DNA from: Rhodobacterales bacterium LSUCC0031
GTDB taxonomy: Bacteria; Pseudomonadota; Alphaproteobacteria; Rhodobacterales; Rhodobacteraceae
Assembly: GCA_015689735.1 (NCBI GenBank)
Contig: WVSP01000001.1
Location: forward strand, 980,001 to 1,044,000
DNA length: 64,000 nucleotides
Reading direction: 5' to 3'
Of the stretch, positions 8,307 to 16,992 are shown in pieces (positions within the stretch are counted from its first letter, which is position 1; each line of letters begins with the position of its first letter). Both the position numbers and the translations under genes were made by a program. The notes under the pieces were generated by a model that saw nothing but the letters and a program-made list of their open reading frames with translations, had not been told where the DNA came from and ran no database searches.

Positions 8307-10367
8307 ATGGTCAGGGTCGTCCCCAGCCTGCTGCCCGAAGAAGAGCCCGTGCCGAGCACGACGGCACAGCCTTTGGCATCTGAGCCCAACCCAATCGCCA
8401 TCTTGGCGCGGGCGATGCGGGGGCGGTGGACAACAGCGTGTTGCGCGGCCCTCCTCTTGGGCGGTCTGGCAGGGATCGGTGGCTTTTTGTCAGGCGCCGA
8501 AACCTACGAGTCGCAGGCCATCTTGCGCGTTTATCCGCAAGAATCGAACATTCTTTACGCCACTGGCGATGACTCGGTGTTGAAGACCTTCGACAGCTTC
8601 GTGAAGGCCGAAACCAGCTATGTCGCTTCGCATCTCGTGATGGCGCGCGCGCTTGCGATCTTGGCCCAAGACCACCCCGAGATCGCCGCAGAGCTGTCGG
8701 TGTCCCGGTTGACCTCGGCGGTCGGGATCCGTCGCAACGACAGCTTGATCGTACTGAGCACCGCTGACCGGCAGCCGGGACTTGCCGCCGCTAAGCTCGC
8801 AGCCGTGATCGCCGCCTATCTGGCTTTGACCGCTGAGACCGAAGAAGCCCGCACTGCCGTGCGGCTGGCCGAACTTTTTGCCCGCGAAGCCGAGATCGCG
8901 GCGCGCATCGAAAGCTTGCAGAACGAGCAGCTCGAGATCGGGGGTGAATACGGCATTTCGGCCATTACGCAAGCGCATGTCGAGAAGATCTCGCAGATTG
9001 ATACGCTGAATTCGCGCATGGCAGATGTGGCCGCGACCCTTGCGGCAATCCAGAGCAATTCCGGCAACGCCACAGCCGACACCTCGAGCCAAGACATCAT
9101 GCGGGCGACCTTGCTCGACCGCACAATGGCCGACCTCGGATTCGAGCGCGCCAAACTGCTGAGCGATCTGGCAAGCTTGCGCGCAGGTTATGGCGGCCAA
9201 AGCAACTTGCGCTTTGAAAATGCGGAACGCGGGCTTGTGGAAGCGATTGCCGTGATCGAAGCCGCGCTGGCAGATCGCCGCGAACAGATCCGTATCCTTG
9301 GCCAGACAGGTGCATTGACCGACACGTCAGCCGTGGACGAGGACGCCACCGCCGAAGAATTGCGCACCCTGTTTGCCCAAATCGAAAGCCAATTGGCCAC
9401 AGCGCGTCAAGAGGCGCGCGATCTCAACCATCGTCGGATCGCGCTTGAGCGCATCGACCGCGATATCGAGGAAACGAAGGCCCTGCTGGAAGAAACGCGG
9501 CGCGCGCTTGAGGTCATCCGGCTTGAATCCGGGCGTGCGCTCCCGGGCTACACCGTCTTGATGTCGCCGCCAAGCAATCTGCCCGAGCCGGCAGAGGATA
9601 GCCGCAAAACCAACGCCGCGGTTGGTTTTGTCGGCGGTGCGAGCGTGGCCATGTTGATCATGCTTGCCCTTGGTCTGCGCGAGCGGCGCATCCGCTTTGC
9701 CGAAACGTTCGAGCCCGTCATAGAGCGTGTGCCGGTCGTGCAAGTGTCGCGCGCCGGCGACGCCGACGCGCATGCGGCCGACCAGCTGCGTAACGAGTTG
9801 CAACTCAAGCCCCTGCGCAGGCCGCGCCTTGTGGGCAAGGCACCGGTCATCGCCGTCGCTGCTGGGGCAGGCGCCAACACCTCTGCTGCCGCGCGCGCCC
9901 TTGCTGAAAGCTATGCCCGCGCACGGATGCGCACCTTGCTGATCGAGGGCGATCTCGCATGTGCCTGCCATGAGGAGACGCAAACAGGTTGGGCTGACAT
10001 CCTCTCGGGCAGCGCGGCCGAGATGCAAACTGCGCCAGCGACGCACGGTTTGTGGAAAATCACAGCTGGGCGCGCCGGGGTGATCGATGACAGTGCCGTT
10101 TCTGGCCCGATGGTGCGCACGGCGTTGAATTGGTGCTTGGGCGATTTCGACGTGGTCATTGTCTCGGCGGGCAGTCTGCAACACCGGCTTTCTTGTCAAT
10201 TTCTGCTCGCCGCCGCCGATGTGGGTGTCTTGCTGTGTCACCCATCCGACCCCAAGGCGGCGATCTTGTCGCAGATCGACCGTCTCGATGAATTGCCGCG
10301 AAACGGCAGCGTGGCGGTGATGCGCAACGCATTGCCGGGCGACCCTTGGCTGGTCGCAAGACCCTGA
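8307..10367 (+). CDS. Wzc/GumC-like chain-length protein with degenerate BY-kinase domain
   Basis: A 686-residue protein with the layout of a polysaccharide copolymerase. There is a first membrane helix near residues 45-65 and a long periplasmic coiled-coil region rich in Glu, Arg and Ala. A proline-containing second helix follows near residue 440, after VLMSPPSNLPEPA, and then a cytoplasmic ATPase-like domain. In active tyrosine autokinases the P-loop carries GKS/GKT. Here residues about 517-525 read AAGAGANTS with no lysine, the Walker A-prime segment is LLIEGDLA instead of an aspartate motif, and there is no tyrosine-rich tail. The fold is probably kept while kinase activity is lost. It likely controls chain length with the ligase/polymerase proteins here. 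Confidence 0.85.
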   Translation: MVRVVPSLLPEEEPVPSTTAQPLASEPNPIAILARAMRGRWTTACCAALLLGGLAGIGGFLSGAETYESQAILRVYPQESNILYATGDDSVLKTFDSFVKAETSYVASHLVMARALAILAQDHPEIAAELSVSRLTSAVGIRRNDSLIVLSTADRQPGLAAAKLAAVIAAYLALTAETEEARTAVRLAELFAREAEIAARIESLQNEQLEIGGEYGISAITQAHVEKISQIDTLNSRMADVAATLAAIQSNSGNATADTSSQDIMRATLLDRTMADLGFERAKLLSDLASLRAGYGGQSNLRFENAERGLVEAIAVIEAALADRREQIRILGQTGALTDTSAVDEDATAEELRTLFAQIESQLATARQEARDLNHRRIALERIDRDIEETKALLEETRRALEVIRLESGRALPGYTVLMSPPSNLPEPAEDSRKTNAAVGFVGGASVAMLIMLALGLRERRIRFAETFEPVIERVPVVQVSRAGDADAHAADQLRNELQLKPLRRPRLVGKAPVIAVAAGAGANTSAAARALAESYARARMRTLLIEGDLACACHEETQTGWADILSGSAAEMQTAPATHGLWKITAGRAGVIDDSAVSGPMVRTALNWCLGDFDVVIVSAGSLQHRLSCQFLLAAADVGVLLCHPSDPKAAILSQIDRLDELPRNGSVAVMRNALPGDPWLVARP

Positions 10368-10397
10368 TCCTTCCCTTCACATTGAAAGTTAATCACC

Positions 10398-11042
10398 ATG
10401 AGCTTCCTCTCTCTTGATACCGTGCAGTCGCGCCCGTCTCGGCCCATCATCGACCCCAAGCGGCTATTTGATATCGTGCTGACATTGCTCATCTTGGCTG
10501 TTCTTTGGCCCATTCTGCTATGCGTGGCCTTGGCTGTGCGATTGACTTCGCCGGGGCCAATCTTTTTTGTGCAACGGCGTATCGGCCTTGGTGGCGCGAG
10601 CTTTGGCATGATCAAGTTCCGCTCGATGTATCGCGACGCCGAGGCGCGGCGCGGTGCGATGCTTGCGCTCAGTGACCGTGAAGGGATCTGCCTCAAGTTG
10701 AAGAATGATCCGCGGGTCACGCCGGTGGGGCGGGTGCTGCGCCGCTGGTCCCTGGACGAGTTACCACAGCTTTTCAACGTGCTCTTGGGCGATATGTCCC
10801 TCGTCGGCCCCCGCCCGGCCCTGCCCGAAGAAGTTGCCGCCTATCCTGACCGCGCCCATGCACGCCATAGGGTTTTGCCCGGCATTACGGGGTTTTGGCA
10901 GGTCTCGGGCCGTGCTGATCTGAGTTTCGATCAGATGATCGATCTTGACCTCGCCTATGTGCGGCAGGTTTCGGTCATGACGGATTTGGCCGTGATGCTG
11001 CGCACCTTTCGCGCGGTCGTGAAAGGGCAGGGGGCCTATTGA
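10398..11042 (+). CDS. Undecaprenyl-phosphate sugar-1-phosphate transferase (ExoY/WbaP C-terminal type)
   Basis: A 214-residue monotopic transferase with one N-terminal re-entrant hydrophobic segment (DIVLTLLILAVLWPILL). The conserved core follows: GLGGASFGMIKFRSM, RRWSLDELPQLFNVL, then SLVGPRPALPEE with the catalytic region, and GITGFWQVSGR. It transfers a sugar phosphate from a nucleotide sugar to undecaprenyl phosphate, which starts repeat-unit synthesis at the inner membrane. The stop overlaps the convergent GT25 gene by 7 bp. A second initiating transferase domain lies in the fusion at 15635, so two glycans, or two alternative first sugars, are possible. Confidence 0.88.
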   Translation: MSFLSLDTVQSRPSRPIIDPKRLFDIVLTLLILAVLWPILLCVALAVRLTSPGPIFFVQRRIGLGGASFGMIKFRSMYRDAEARRGAMLALSDREGICLKLKNDPRVTPVGRVLRRWSLDELPQLFNVLLGDMSLVGPRPALPEEVAAYPDRAHARHRVLPGITGFWQVSGRADLSFDQMIDLDLAYVRQVSVMTDLAVMLRTFRAVVKGQGAY

Positions 11043-11884
11043 ATGCGTGACGCACTCGTATTGGTTTCCGAGCCCCCGATCGAGGGCGTTTCTTGCCAAG
11101 TCACATCCATCAGCCGCCCTTGCCCCAAGGCAAGCGCTAGAACTTGCCAAGGCGAGCGGCTGAGTTCGTAGAAGCCACGTTTGAGGTGGCGCAAGATTAA
11201 CCGCCATCCCTTTGGACGGGCTGCCTTACCCATCTGAGAAATATCGGATTCATATGGGTAAGCGCGCTGTGTTGCCATGGCAGGCACGATGATGACCGGC
11301 CGTAGGCGCCGCGCGACCGCCGACACATTGCCATTGAAGAGCAAGTGATCGACCGGCACCCGGATGCGCCCCTCGGCGGCAAGTGCAATCTCTGCACCGC
11401 GGCGGCTGAGCAGATAGGCGGCACCGCCGACATGGCGCGACAGCATGGGATGAAGTGCGCGCCCTGACGGTGTCTTGCCGACCGGCTGCCCAAGCAAAAG
11501 CCGCGAAGCACCATCACCGTATTTTTCCAGTTTGATCGCCTCATGACCACGCGGGATCCAACCCGTGTCGCTCAAGAGCGTGGCAACATCCTCGGCCAGG
11601 TAAACATCATCTTCCAAGAATAGGGCGTAGCTTGCCGGCGTGTCCAAGAAACTGCGCCATGCCCACATATGGCTGACCGTGCAGGCGCGATCCCCCAACC
11701 CCAGCAGGCCCAAAGGCCCGTTTTTCTTGACTGCGCGGGCAATCTTTTCTTCGGGTATGCTGCGCGCATCACAGGCGGGCTGGACCACAAAGGTCACGCC
11801 GCGCACTGCCAGATGGTCGCTGATCCGGGCCAGCCGATCGGGCCGCCGGGCAAGGTTGATCACGAAGACAGGAACTTGGGCCAT
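11036..11884 (-). CDS. Glycosyltransferase family 25
   Basis: About 282 residues, beginning VPVFVINLARRPDRLARISDHL and containing YALFLEDDVYLAEDV (acidic DxD-like motif); this is the LpsA/LgtB-type GT25 signature. I start it at the ATG at 11884, because the family begins just before V-FVINL; an ATG 33 bp upstream is the alternative. These enzymes usually add galactose or glucose to lipid-linked or lipid A core glycans. It is convergent with the sugar-phosphate transferase and divergent, across about 96 bp, from a second GT25 gene, so the two may share a promoter region. Confidence 0.8.
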   Translation of the reverse strand: MAQVPVFVINLARRPDRLARISDHLAVRGVTFVVQPACDARSIPEEKIARAVKKNGPLGLLGLGDRACTVSHMWAWRSFLDTPASYALFLEDDVYLAEDVATLLSDTGWIPRGHEAIKLEKYGDGASRLLLGQPVGKTPSGRALHPMLSRHVGGAAYLLSRRGAEIALAAEGRIRVPVDHLLFNGNVSAVARRLRPVIIVPAMATQRAYPYESDISQMGKAARPKGWRLILRHLKRGFYELSRSPWQVLALALGQGRLMDVTWQETPSIGGSETNTSASRIQ

Positions 11885-11980
11885 GACATTGGGGCCTATA
11901 CTCTTGGCCCATGTCATTGTAAACGATGCGAGCCTTGGCGGACCGCGCCGCTTGCCCGAAAGATCAAAAGCGCCAGACAG

Positions 11981-12742
11981 ATGCGGCAGGTTTTCGTCAT
12001 CAATCTTGACAAGGATACGGCCCGGCTGGCCGCTTGCGGTGCGATGCTCGACGCAGCCGGCATCGCATGGGAACGTGTGCCAGCGGTCAATGGGCGGGCG
12101 CTGTCAGCCGATGAGCTGGCCGCAGCCTATGACCCCAAGGCAAATGCGGCCCGCGCCAAATACCCGCTCGTCGCACCTGAGATTGGCTGTTATCTCAGCC
12201 ACTTGCGTGCATGGCAGGCGATCGTCGATGCCGATCTGCCCATGGCCGTGGTGCTAGAGGATGATTTTTCCCTCACCGGCGATCTTGCCGCGGTGATTGC
12301 GGCCCTTGCGCAAGATCAGGGCGATTGGGATATCGCCAAGCTCTTTTCGTTTCGCCCTGATGCGCGGCTGATGGGCGCGCGCGCACTGAGCCCTGAGCTG
12401 AAGATCGGTTTTCCCTACCGTGTGCCAAGCACGACACTCGGTTATGCGATCCGCCGATCTGCGGCGCTCAAGCTTTTGCAGACGACGACCCCGTTCTTCC
12501 GCCCCATTGATGAAGACCATAAGTTCTTTTGGGAAAAGGATTTACGCATCGCGTTGGTCCAGCCCCAACCCTTGCGGGTCGGGCTGCAAGATGCCGCCGA
12601 GGGAACAGTGGGCGATGTGCGCAAAACCAGCGCCCGTGCCGGACATGAGACAGGCGTCGCGCGCGCGCTGCGCGGGTTGCGCTATAGCTTTGGCTATCAG
12701 ATCGGCTTGCATCTGAGCCGCCTCTTGGGGCGCGGGCGGTGA
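11981..12742 (+). CDS. Glycosyltransferase family 25
   Basis: A 253-residue protein starting at the ATG at 11981 (MRQVFVINLDKDTARLAACG). The open frame extends far upstream, but only through the opposite-strand gene. The LVAPEIGCYLSHLRAW segment and MAVVLEDDFSLTGDL are typical of GT25 LPS transferases, followed by a FFRPIDEDHKFFW region. The stop overlaps the GTG of the following GT4 gene by 4 bp, so the run 11981-15633 looks like one operon of four transferases. Confidence 0.82.
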   Translation: MRQVFVINLDKDTARLAACGAMLDAAGIAWERVPAVNGRALSADELAAAYDPKANAARAKYPLVAPEIGCYLSHLRAWQAIVDADLPMAVVLEDDFSLTGDLAAVIAALAQDQGDWDIAKLFSFRPDARLMGARALSPELKIGFPYRVPSTTLGYAIRRSAALKLLQTTTPFFRPIDEDHKFFWEKDLRIALVQPQPLRVGLQDAAEGTVGDVRKTSARAGHETGVARALRGLRYSFGYQIGLHLSRLLGRGR

Positions 12743-13782
12743 GCATTCAGCGGATCTTCCATATCCAACCCGGCACCGATGGGGGCACCGAGCGCTTCAT
12801 GATCACGCTTGCCCAAGGTTTTGCCGAACGCGGGATCACGCAAGGCTTCGCCATTCGCCCCGGTCGCAGCTGGGCTGGTGAGATTGCGCCTTTGGGAGCA
12901 GTCAGTGAGGGGCAATTCTTGCGCCGCACACCCGGCGGGCTGTGGTCGCTTTGGCGCTTGCAGCGGATGATCCGGGCATGGCGTCCCGATGCGATCATGG
13001 CATGGCGCGCGCCCGCCGCCCGGCTTGTCCCGCGCATCGGGGGCGTGGCCAAGATCGTCAGGTTGGGCGATTTTCCCCGCCATGCAAGGCATTTCGTGGG
13101 GCTTGATGCCGTGGTCTGCAACAATCCCTCGATCGCTCGCCATGTGGCGGGGCTGGGCTGGGCGGGCGAGACGCCGGTCATCTCCAATTTTGTGCGCGCT
13201 AGCGCAGCCGCCGCCGTCAGCCGCAACGCGCTCGACACCCCCGAGGACGCATTCGTTATCTGCGGGGCAGGGCGCTTTACCCGTGGCAAAGGGTTCGATC
13301 TTCTGATCGACGCCGTTGCGCGACTGCCGGACGCTTGGCTGTGGTTGATCGGTGATGGCCCCGAGGGTGATGCCCTGCGCCGCCAAACCGCGACTTTGGG
13401 CCTAGAGGGGCGGGTTCGTTTTGCGGGCTGGCGCGCTGATCCGACCGAGATCATCGCCGCGGCCGATGCCTTTGTCCTGCCTTCGCGCAATGAACCATTG
13501 GGCAATGCCTTGCTAGAGGCCTGGGGCGCAGGGGTGCCAAGTGTCGCCACGCGCACGGATGGGCCAATTTGGTATGCGACCGATGGCCAAGACTGCCTGC
13601 TCGTCCAAATCGATGACGCACAGGCCATCACCGATGCGCTGGGCCGGTTGATGGCAAGCCCCGATCTGCGGGTGCGGCTTGCCCAAAGCGCGCGGGCAAC
13701 ACTGGCACAGAGATTTAGCCGCGATGCCGTTATCGACAGCTATCTTGCCACATTCGACCGTTTGCAAAGGGCGCAACAGTGA
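12739..13782 (+). CDS. Glycosyltransferase family 4 (first of a tandem pair)
   Basis: A 347-residue GT-B enzyme with a GTG start inside the previous stop (GTGA overlap). The N-terminus has QPGTDGGTERFMITLAQGF, a donor-domain start at GAGRFTRGKGFDLLI, then LIGDGPEGDALR and LPSRNEPLGNALLEAW with the catalytic glutamates. It is closely related along its whole length to the next gene: both share ER-F--TLA--FAERG, TPEDAFVI-G-GRF and AWLWL-G-G, so a tandem duplication is likely. It also ends with a GTGA overlap. The donor is unknown. Confidence 0.85.
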   Translation: MSIQRIFHIQPGTDGGTERFMITLAQGFAERGITQGFAIRPGRSWAGEIAPLGAVSEGQFLRRTPGGLWSLWRLQRMIRAWRPDAIMAWRAPAARLVPRIGGVAKIVRLGDFPRHARHFVGLDAVVCNNPSIARHVAGLGWAGETPVISNFVRASAAAAVSRNALDTPEDAFVICGAGRFTRGKGFDLLIDAVARLPDAWLWLIGDGPEGDALRRQTATLGLEGRVRFAGWRADPTEIIAAADAFVLPSRNEPLGNALLEAWGAGVPSVATRTDGPIWYATDGQDCLLVQIDDAQAITDALGRLMASPDLRVRLAQSARATLAQRFSRDAVIDSYLATFDRLQRAQQ

Positions 13783-14831
13783 CCGCGCAGAGAATCTTGC
13801 ATATGCATTTCGGCAAGGAAGGCGGCGCGGAACGGTTCTTTGTCACGCTGGTGCGCGCCTTTGCCGAACGCGGCATGGCGCAGCATTTCATCGTCCGTCC
13901 CGGACGCCTATGGCGCGAGGAGATCGCCGATCTTGGGCCGATCTGGGAGAATAATTTCCGCCGTCTGTCGCCTGCTGCGCCGATCCTGCGTTGGCGCATG
14001 AACCGTCTGGTCCGTCAGTGGCAACCCGATGTGATCATGGCGTGGATGTCGCGTTCCTCACGGCTGATCCCGGATCATCCCGGCGCGGTCAAGCTGACGC
14101 GTCTGGGCGATTACCCGCGCCATCTGCGCAATTTCCGCAACAACGATCTGATCGTGGCCAATACGCCGGGCATTGCGCAGGCCTGTCGCGATCTGGGCTG
14201 GTCGCGGCCTGTCAGGGTTGTCTCGAATTTTCCACGCAAGGTCACGATCGTGCCGGTGACACGCGCGGTGATGGACACGCCTGAAGACGCTTTCGTCATC
14301 GCCGGATCAGGCCGCTTCGTGGGGCGCAAGGGCTTTGACACGCTCATCGCGGCCGCGGCGGCGGTGCCGAACGCTTGGCTATGGCTGATGGGCGAGGGCG
14401 AAGAGCGCGCCGCAATGGAGGCACAGGTGGCAGCCCTTGGTATGGCCGCGCGCACCCGCTTTACCGGCTGGGTGGATGAGCCGATGAACTATGTCGCCGC
14501 CGCGTCGGTTTTTGTCATGCCATCGCGACACGAACCTTTGGGCAATGTCATCCTCGAGGCGTGGGAGGCGGGCATACCTGCTGTTTCGACCCGGTCCGAA
14601 GGGCCGTCATGGTTCATCCGCGACGGTCAGGATGCGCTGTTATGCGCGATCGATGATGTACATGGCATGGCCGCCGCGATCACACGGTTGCGCGACGACC
14701 CCGCTTTGGCCGCGCGGCTTGTGACAGCAGGGCGCGCGCGTTTGGCCGCAGAATTCACCGCGCCCCGCGTGGTGGACGCCTATATGGATCTCTTCAACGG
14801 CAAGTTTCGCGATGAAGACGCTGATCATTAA
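13779..14831 (+). CDS. Glycosyltransferase family 4 (second of a tandem pair)
   Basis: A 350-residue paralogue of the preceding gene, starting at the GTG at 13779. It has the same GT-B layout: FGKEGGAERFFVTLVRAF, GSGRFVGRKGFDTLI, LMGEGEERAAMEAQ, and MPSRHEPLGNVILEAWEAG with the paired glutamates of family 4. The last 20 bp overlap the start of the next GT25 gene. Divergence between the two copies suggests they now add different residues or act on different acceptors; that part is inference. Confidence 0.85.
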   Translation: MTAQRILHMHFGKEGGAERFFVTLVRAFAERGMAQHFIVRPGRLWREEIADLGPIWENNFRRLSPAAPILRWRMNRLVRQWQPDVIMAWMSRSSRLIPDHPGAVKLTRLGDYPRHLRNFRNNDLIVANTPGIAQACRDLGWSRPVRVVSNFPRKVTIVPVTRAVMDTPEDAFVIAGSGRFVGRKGFDTLIAAAAAVPNAWLWLMGEGEERAAMEAQVAALGMAARTRFTGWVDEPMNYVAAASVFVMPSRHEPLGNVILEAWEAGIPAVSTRSEGPSWFIRDGQDALLCAIDDVHGMAAAITRLRDDPALAARLVTAGRARLAAEFTAPRVVDAYMDLFNGKFRDEDADH

Positions 14832-15633
14832 CCTTGCCCGCGCGACTGACCGCATGGACTTCATGCGCGCGCAGATGGCCGATCTCGGCCTTCAATGGGA
14901 ACGGCTCGAGGCCGTCACGCCCCAAACCTTGCACCCCCCTGCTGATGACCCCGTCTGGCACCGCTGGCAGCGGCCGATGCGCAGCACGGAAATGGCGCTG
15001 TGTGCCTCGCATATGGCGGCATGGCGGCGGGTGATCGCCTTGGGCGCGCCCTGCCTCGTGCTTGAGGACGACGCGCTTTTGTCACGTCGCCTGCCGGGTT
15101 TTCTCGACCTACTGGCAAGGATTGAGGGCGTCGATCACATCTCGATCGAGACGCGCAGCCGCAAAAAACTGGTGGCAAGGGGCATGCATCCAAGCGCCCC
15201 CATCCGGCGGCTTTGGCAAGACCGCACGGGATCGGCCGCTTATGTGGTCTTCCCGCTCGGTGCCAAGGCACTATTGGCGCGGGCTGAACGGGCCGGTGCG
15301 CCATCGGATGCGCTGATCAGCGCAACCTACGCAATGCGCTCGTTTCAGGCTGATCCGGCGCTGTCGATCCAGCTTGATCAATGCCGGGCCTATGGGCTGG
15401 CGCCGCCGATCGAAACCACCTCGCTTATCGACGCGGTGGGCAAGCCAGGCTTGCCAGAAACTTTGCCCGTTGCGGTGCGGCTTGGCTATCGCCTGCGCCG
15501 CATCGGCGCGCAACTGCGCATGGGCGCACGCCACGTGGCCCGCCTCGGCCAAGCCCATCGCCGCGCGGTTCGCCCGGCCGATGATCTGTGGGACGGGTTA
15601 CCGGGGGTGCAAGCGTCAAGGTCGGATCACTAG
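14812..15633 (+). CDS. Glycosyltransferase family 25
   Basis: A 273-residue GT25 protein: MKTLIINLARATDRMDFM at the start, EMALCASHMAAWRRVI, and CLVLEDDALLSRRL as the acidic motif, then TGSAAYVVFPLGAKALL. It is the third family-25 member within 5 kb. Its C-terminal 60 residues are arginine-rich and may bind the membrane surface. It overlaps the previous GT4 gene by 20 bp and ends one base before the convergent fusion gene, with no room for a terminator between them. Confidence 0.82.
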   Translation: MKTLIINLARATDRMDFMRAQMADLGLQWERLEAVTPQTLHPPADDPVWHRWQRPMRSTEMALCASHMAAWRRVIALGAPCLVLEDDALLSRRLPGFLDLLARIEGVDHISIETRSRKKLVARGMHPSAPIRRLWQDRTGSAAYVVFPLGAKALLARAERAGAPSDALISATYAMRSFQADPALSIQLDQCRAYGLAPPIETTSLIDAVGKPGLPETLPVAVRLGYRLRRIGAQLRMGARHVARLGQAHRRAVRPADDLWDGLPGVQASRSDH

Positions 15634-15634
15634 A

Positions 15635-16831
15635 TTAACTTGCGACCCTGTCACCGCGCCCACCCCCGCGGGCGGTCTGCAAGATAAGCTTGAGGTCAAG
15701 GATCAAGCCGCGGATGGCGATATAGCGCCTATCCCATTCGACAAGCCGCGCAGGATCGCTCATGTCGATGCCTGCGACCTGAGCGAGGCCGGAAATGCCG
15801 GGGCGTACATCCAGCACGCCCCCCTCGGTCCGCCGATGAACAAGCTCTTCTTGCGACGGGAGACAAGGGCGAGGGCCGATCAGGCTCATCTCGCCTTTCA
15901 GCACATTCCAAAGCTGCGGGAGTTCATCGATTTTCCAACGACGCAATCGCATACCCAAGGGTGTAACTGCGCTTCCAGATACTTCATGTGTGCCTGCCTG
16001 AACCGTTCCAACGACCATCGTTCGGAATTTGTAGCAGGTGAAGATACGGCCATGTCGGCCGATGCGGGCCTGCGCAAAGATGGCGGGACCGTCGCCTTGC
16101 TTGCGGATCAAGAACCACGTCATCAGGAGCAATGGCGACAGGCAAACGAGGCCACCGATTGCAGCGCCCAGATCAAGGGTTCGGCTTGTGACCGCATAAA
16201 AGATATTGTTCTTCTGCCCATTGGTCAAAATAACATGTTTGGGCGCTGTCAGCGCCTTTTCCATAATCCAATCTGCAATCTCATCGATACGCAGGACGGG
16301 CTTCAGCGCGGATAAGGGGCCAAGTAGGGCGTGTGCTAGGGGAGGCGGCAATATATTGAGTGGGGCAAGCGCGCCTGAGAATTGCTCACCAACAACGGAC
16401 GGAAGGTAAAGATGGGTTGCTCGCCCATCGGTTGCAGCATCCACCAAAGTGATGCCTGCACGTTTGGAGGCCGCATAGGGGCGTGCGTCATGGCTGTCTA
16501 ATGCATGTATCGAGCTGACATTGACAAAGCGCGTAACGCCCGCAAGTCGCGAGGCCGTGGCAAGTTCGGCGGCAAAATCTGCGTTCACCCGCGTCATATC
16601 GGCGACGTTGTCGGATTGGTTGTTGTTACGAACAGCAAGGTTAACAAAGAGATCTGCGCCTTCGGCGACATATGGCAAGTCTGCATAGGTGGCCGTGGTG
16701 CAATCTGGGAACAGCCTTGAGAGTTGCGCAGCATCCCGACCGAGCAGGACAAGTGCTACGCCACTTTGTGAAAGTTTCGGCACGAGCATTTGCCCGACAA
16801 AGCCCGACGCCCCTGAGATGACGATACGCAT
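15635..16831 (-). CDS. Fusion of SDR sugar reductase/epimerase with initiating sugar-phosphate transferase
   Basis: A 398-residue protein from the ATG at 16831, which follows a GGGGCACC stretch; the open frame upstream looks non-coding. Residues 1 to about 205 are an extended SDR with IVISGASGFVGQML, NVSSIHALDS and YAASK, so the Ser/Tyr/Lys catalytic set is intact. Residues about 210-398 form a PglC/WbaP-type transferase: a hydrophobic anchor, QARIGRHGRIFTCYKFRTM, RRWKIDELPQLWNVL, SLIGPRPCLPSQEE and GISGLAQVAGID. The upstream gene on the same strand is a 4,6-dehydratase. In Rhizobium etli the separate proteins WreQ (reductase) and WreU (transferase) complete QuiNAc on the lipid carrier; this looks like a fused version of that pair. 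Confidence 0.8.
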   Translation of the reverse strand: MRIVISGASGFVGQMLVPKLSQSGVALVLLGRDAAQLSRLFPDCTTATYADLPYVAEGADLFVNLAVRNNNQSDNVADMTRVNADFAAELATASRLAGVTRFVNVSSIHALDSHDARPYAASKRAGITLVDAATDGRATHLYLPSVVGEQFSGALAPLNILPPPLAHALLGPLSALKPVLRIDEIADWIMEKALTAPKHVILTNGQKNNIFYAVTSRTLDLGAAIGGLVCLSPLLLMTWFLIRKQGDGPAIFAQARIGRHGRIFTCYKFRTMVVGTVQAGTHEVSGSAVTPLGMRLRRWKIDELPQLWNVLKGEMSLIGPRPCLPSQEELVHRRTEGGVLDVRPGISGLAQVAGIDMSDPARLVEWDRRYIAIRGLILDLKLILQTARGGGRGDRVAS

Positions 16832-16992
16832 GGTGCCCCGATAGGATGTTCTGTTGCGATCGTTGTGCCGCAAGGGGGTGGGTTTGGAAAGTGCGCTGAT
16901 CTTTCTGAAGTTTTCGAGCGATTTGCCCGCAATTCCGATCTGATCAACGTGCTTCATAACTTTGCGTCGCCATTACGCTTTTCGCGTGAGGC

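Noticed and set aside
15425-16315. A 313-residue plus-strand frame (15374-16315) across the end of the GT25 gene and the fusion gene
   Set aside because: It is antisense to conserved sugar-transferase motifs and is a shadow frame.
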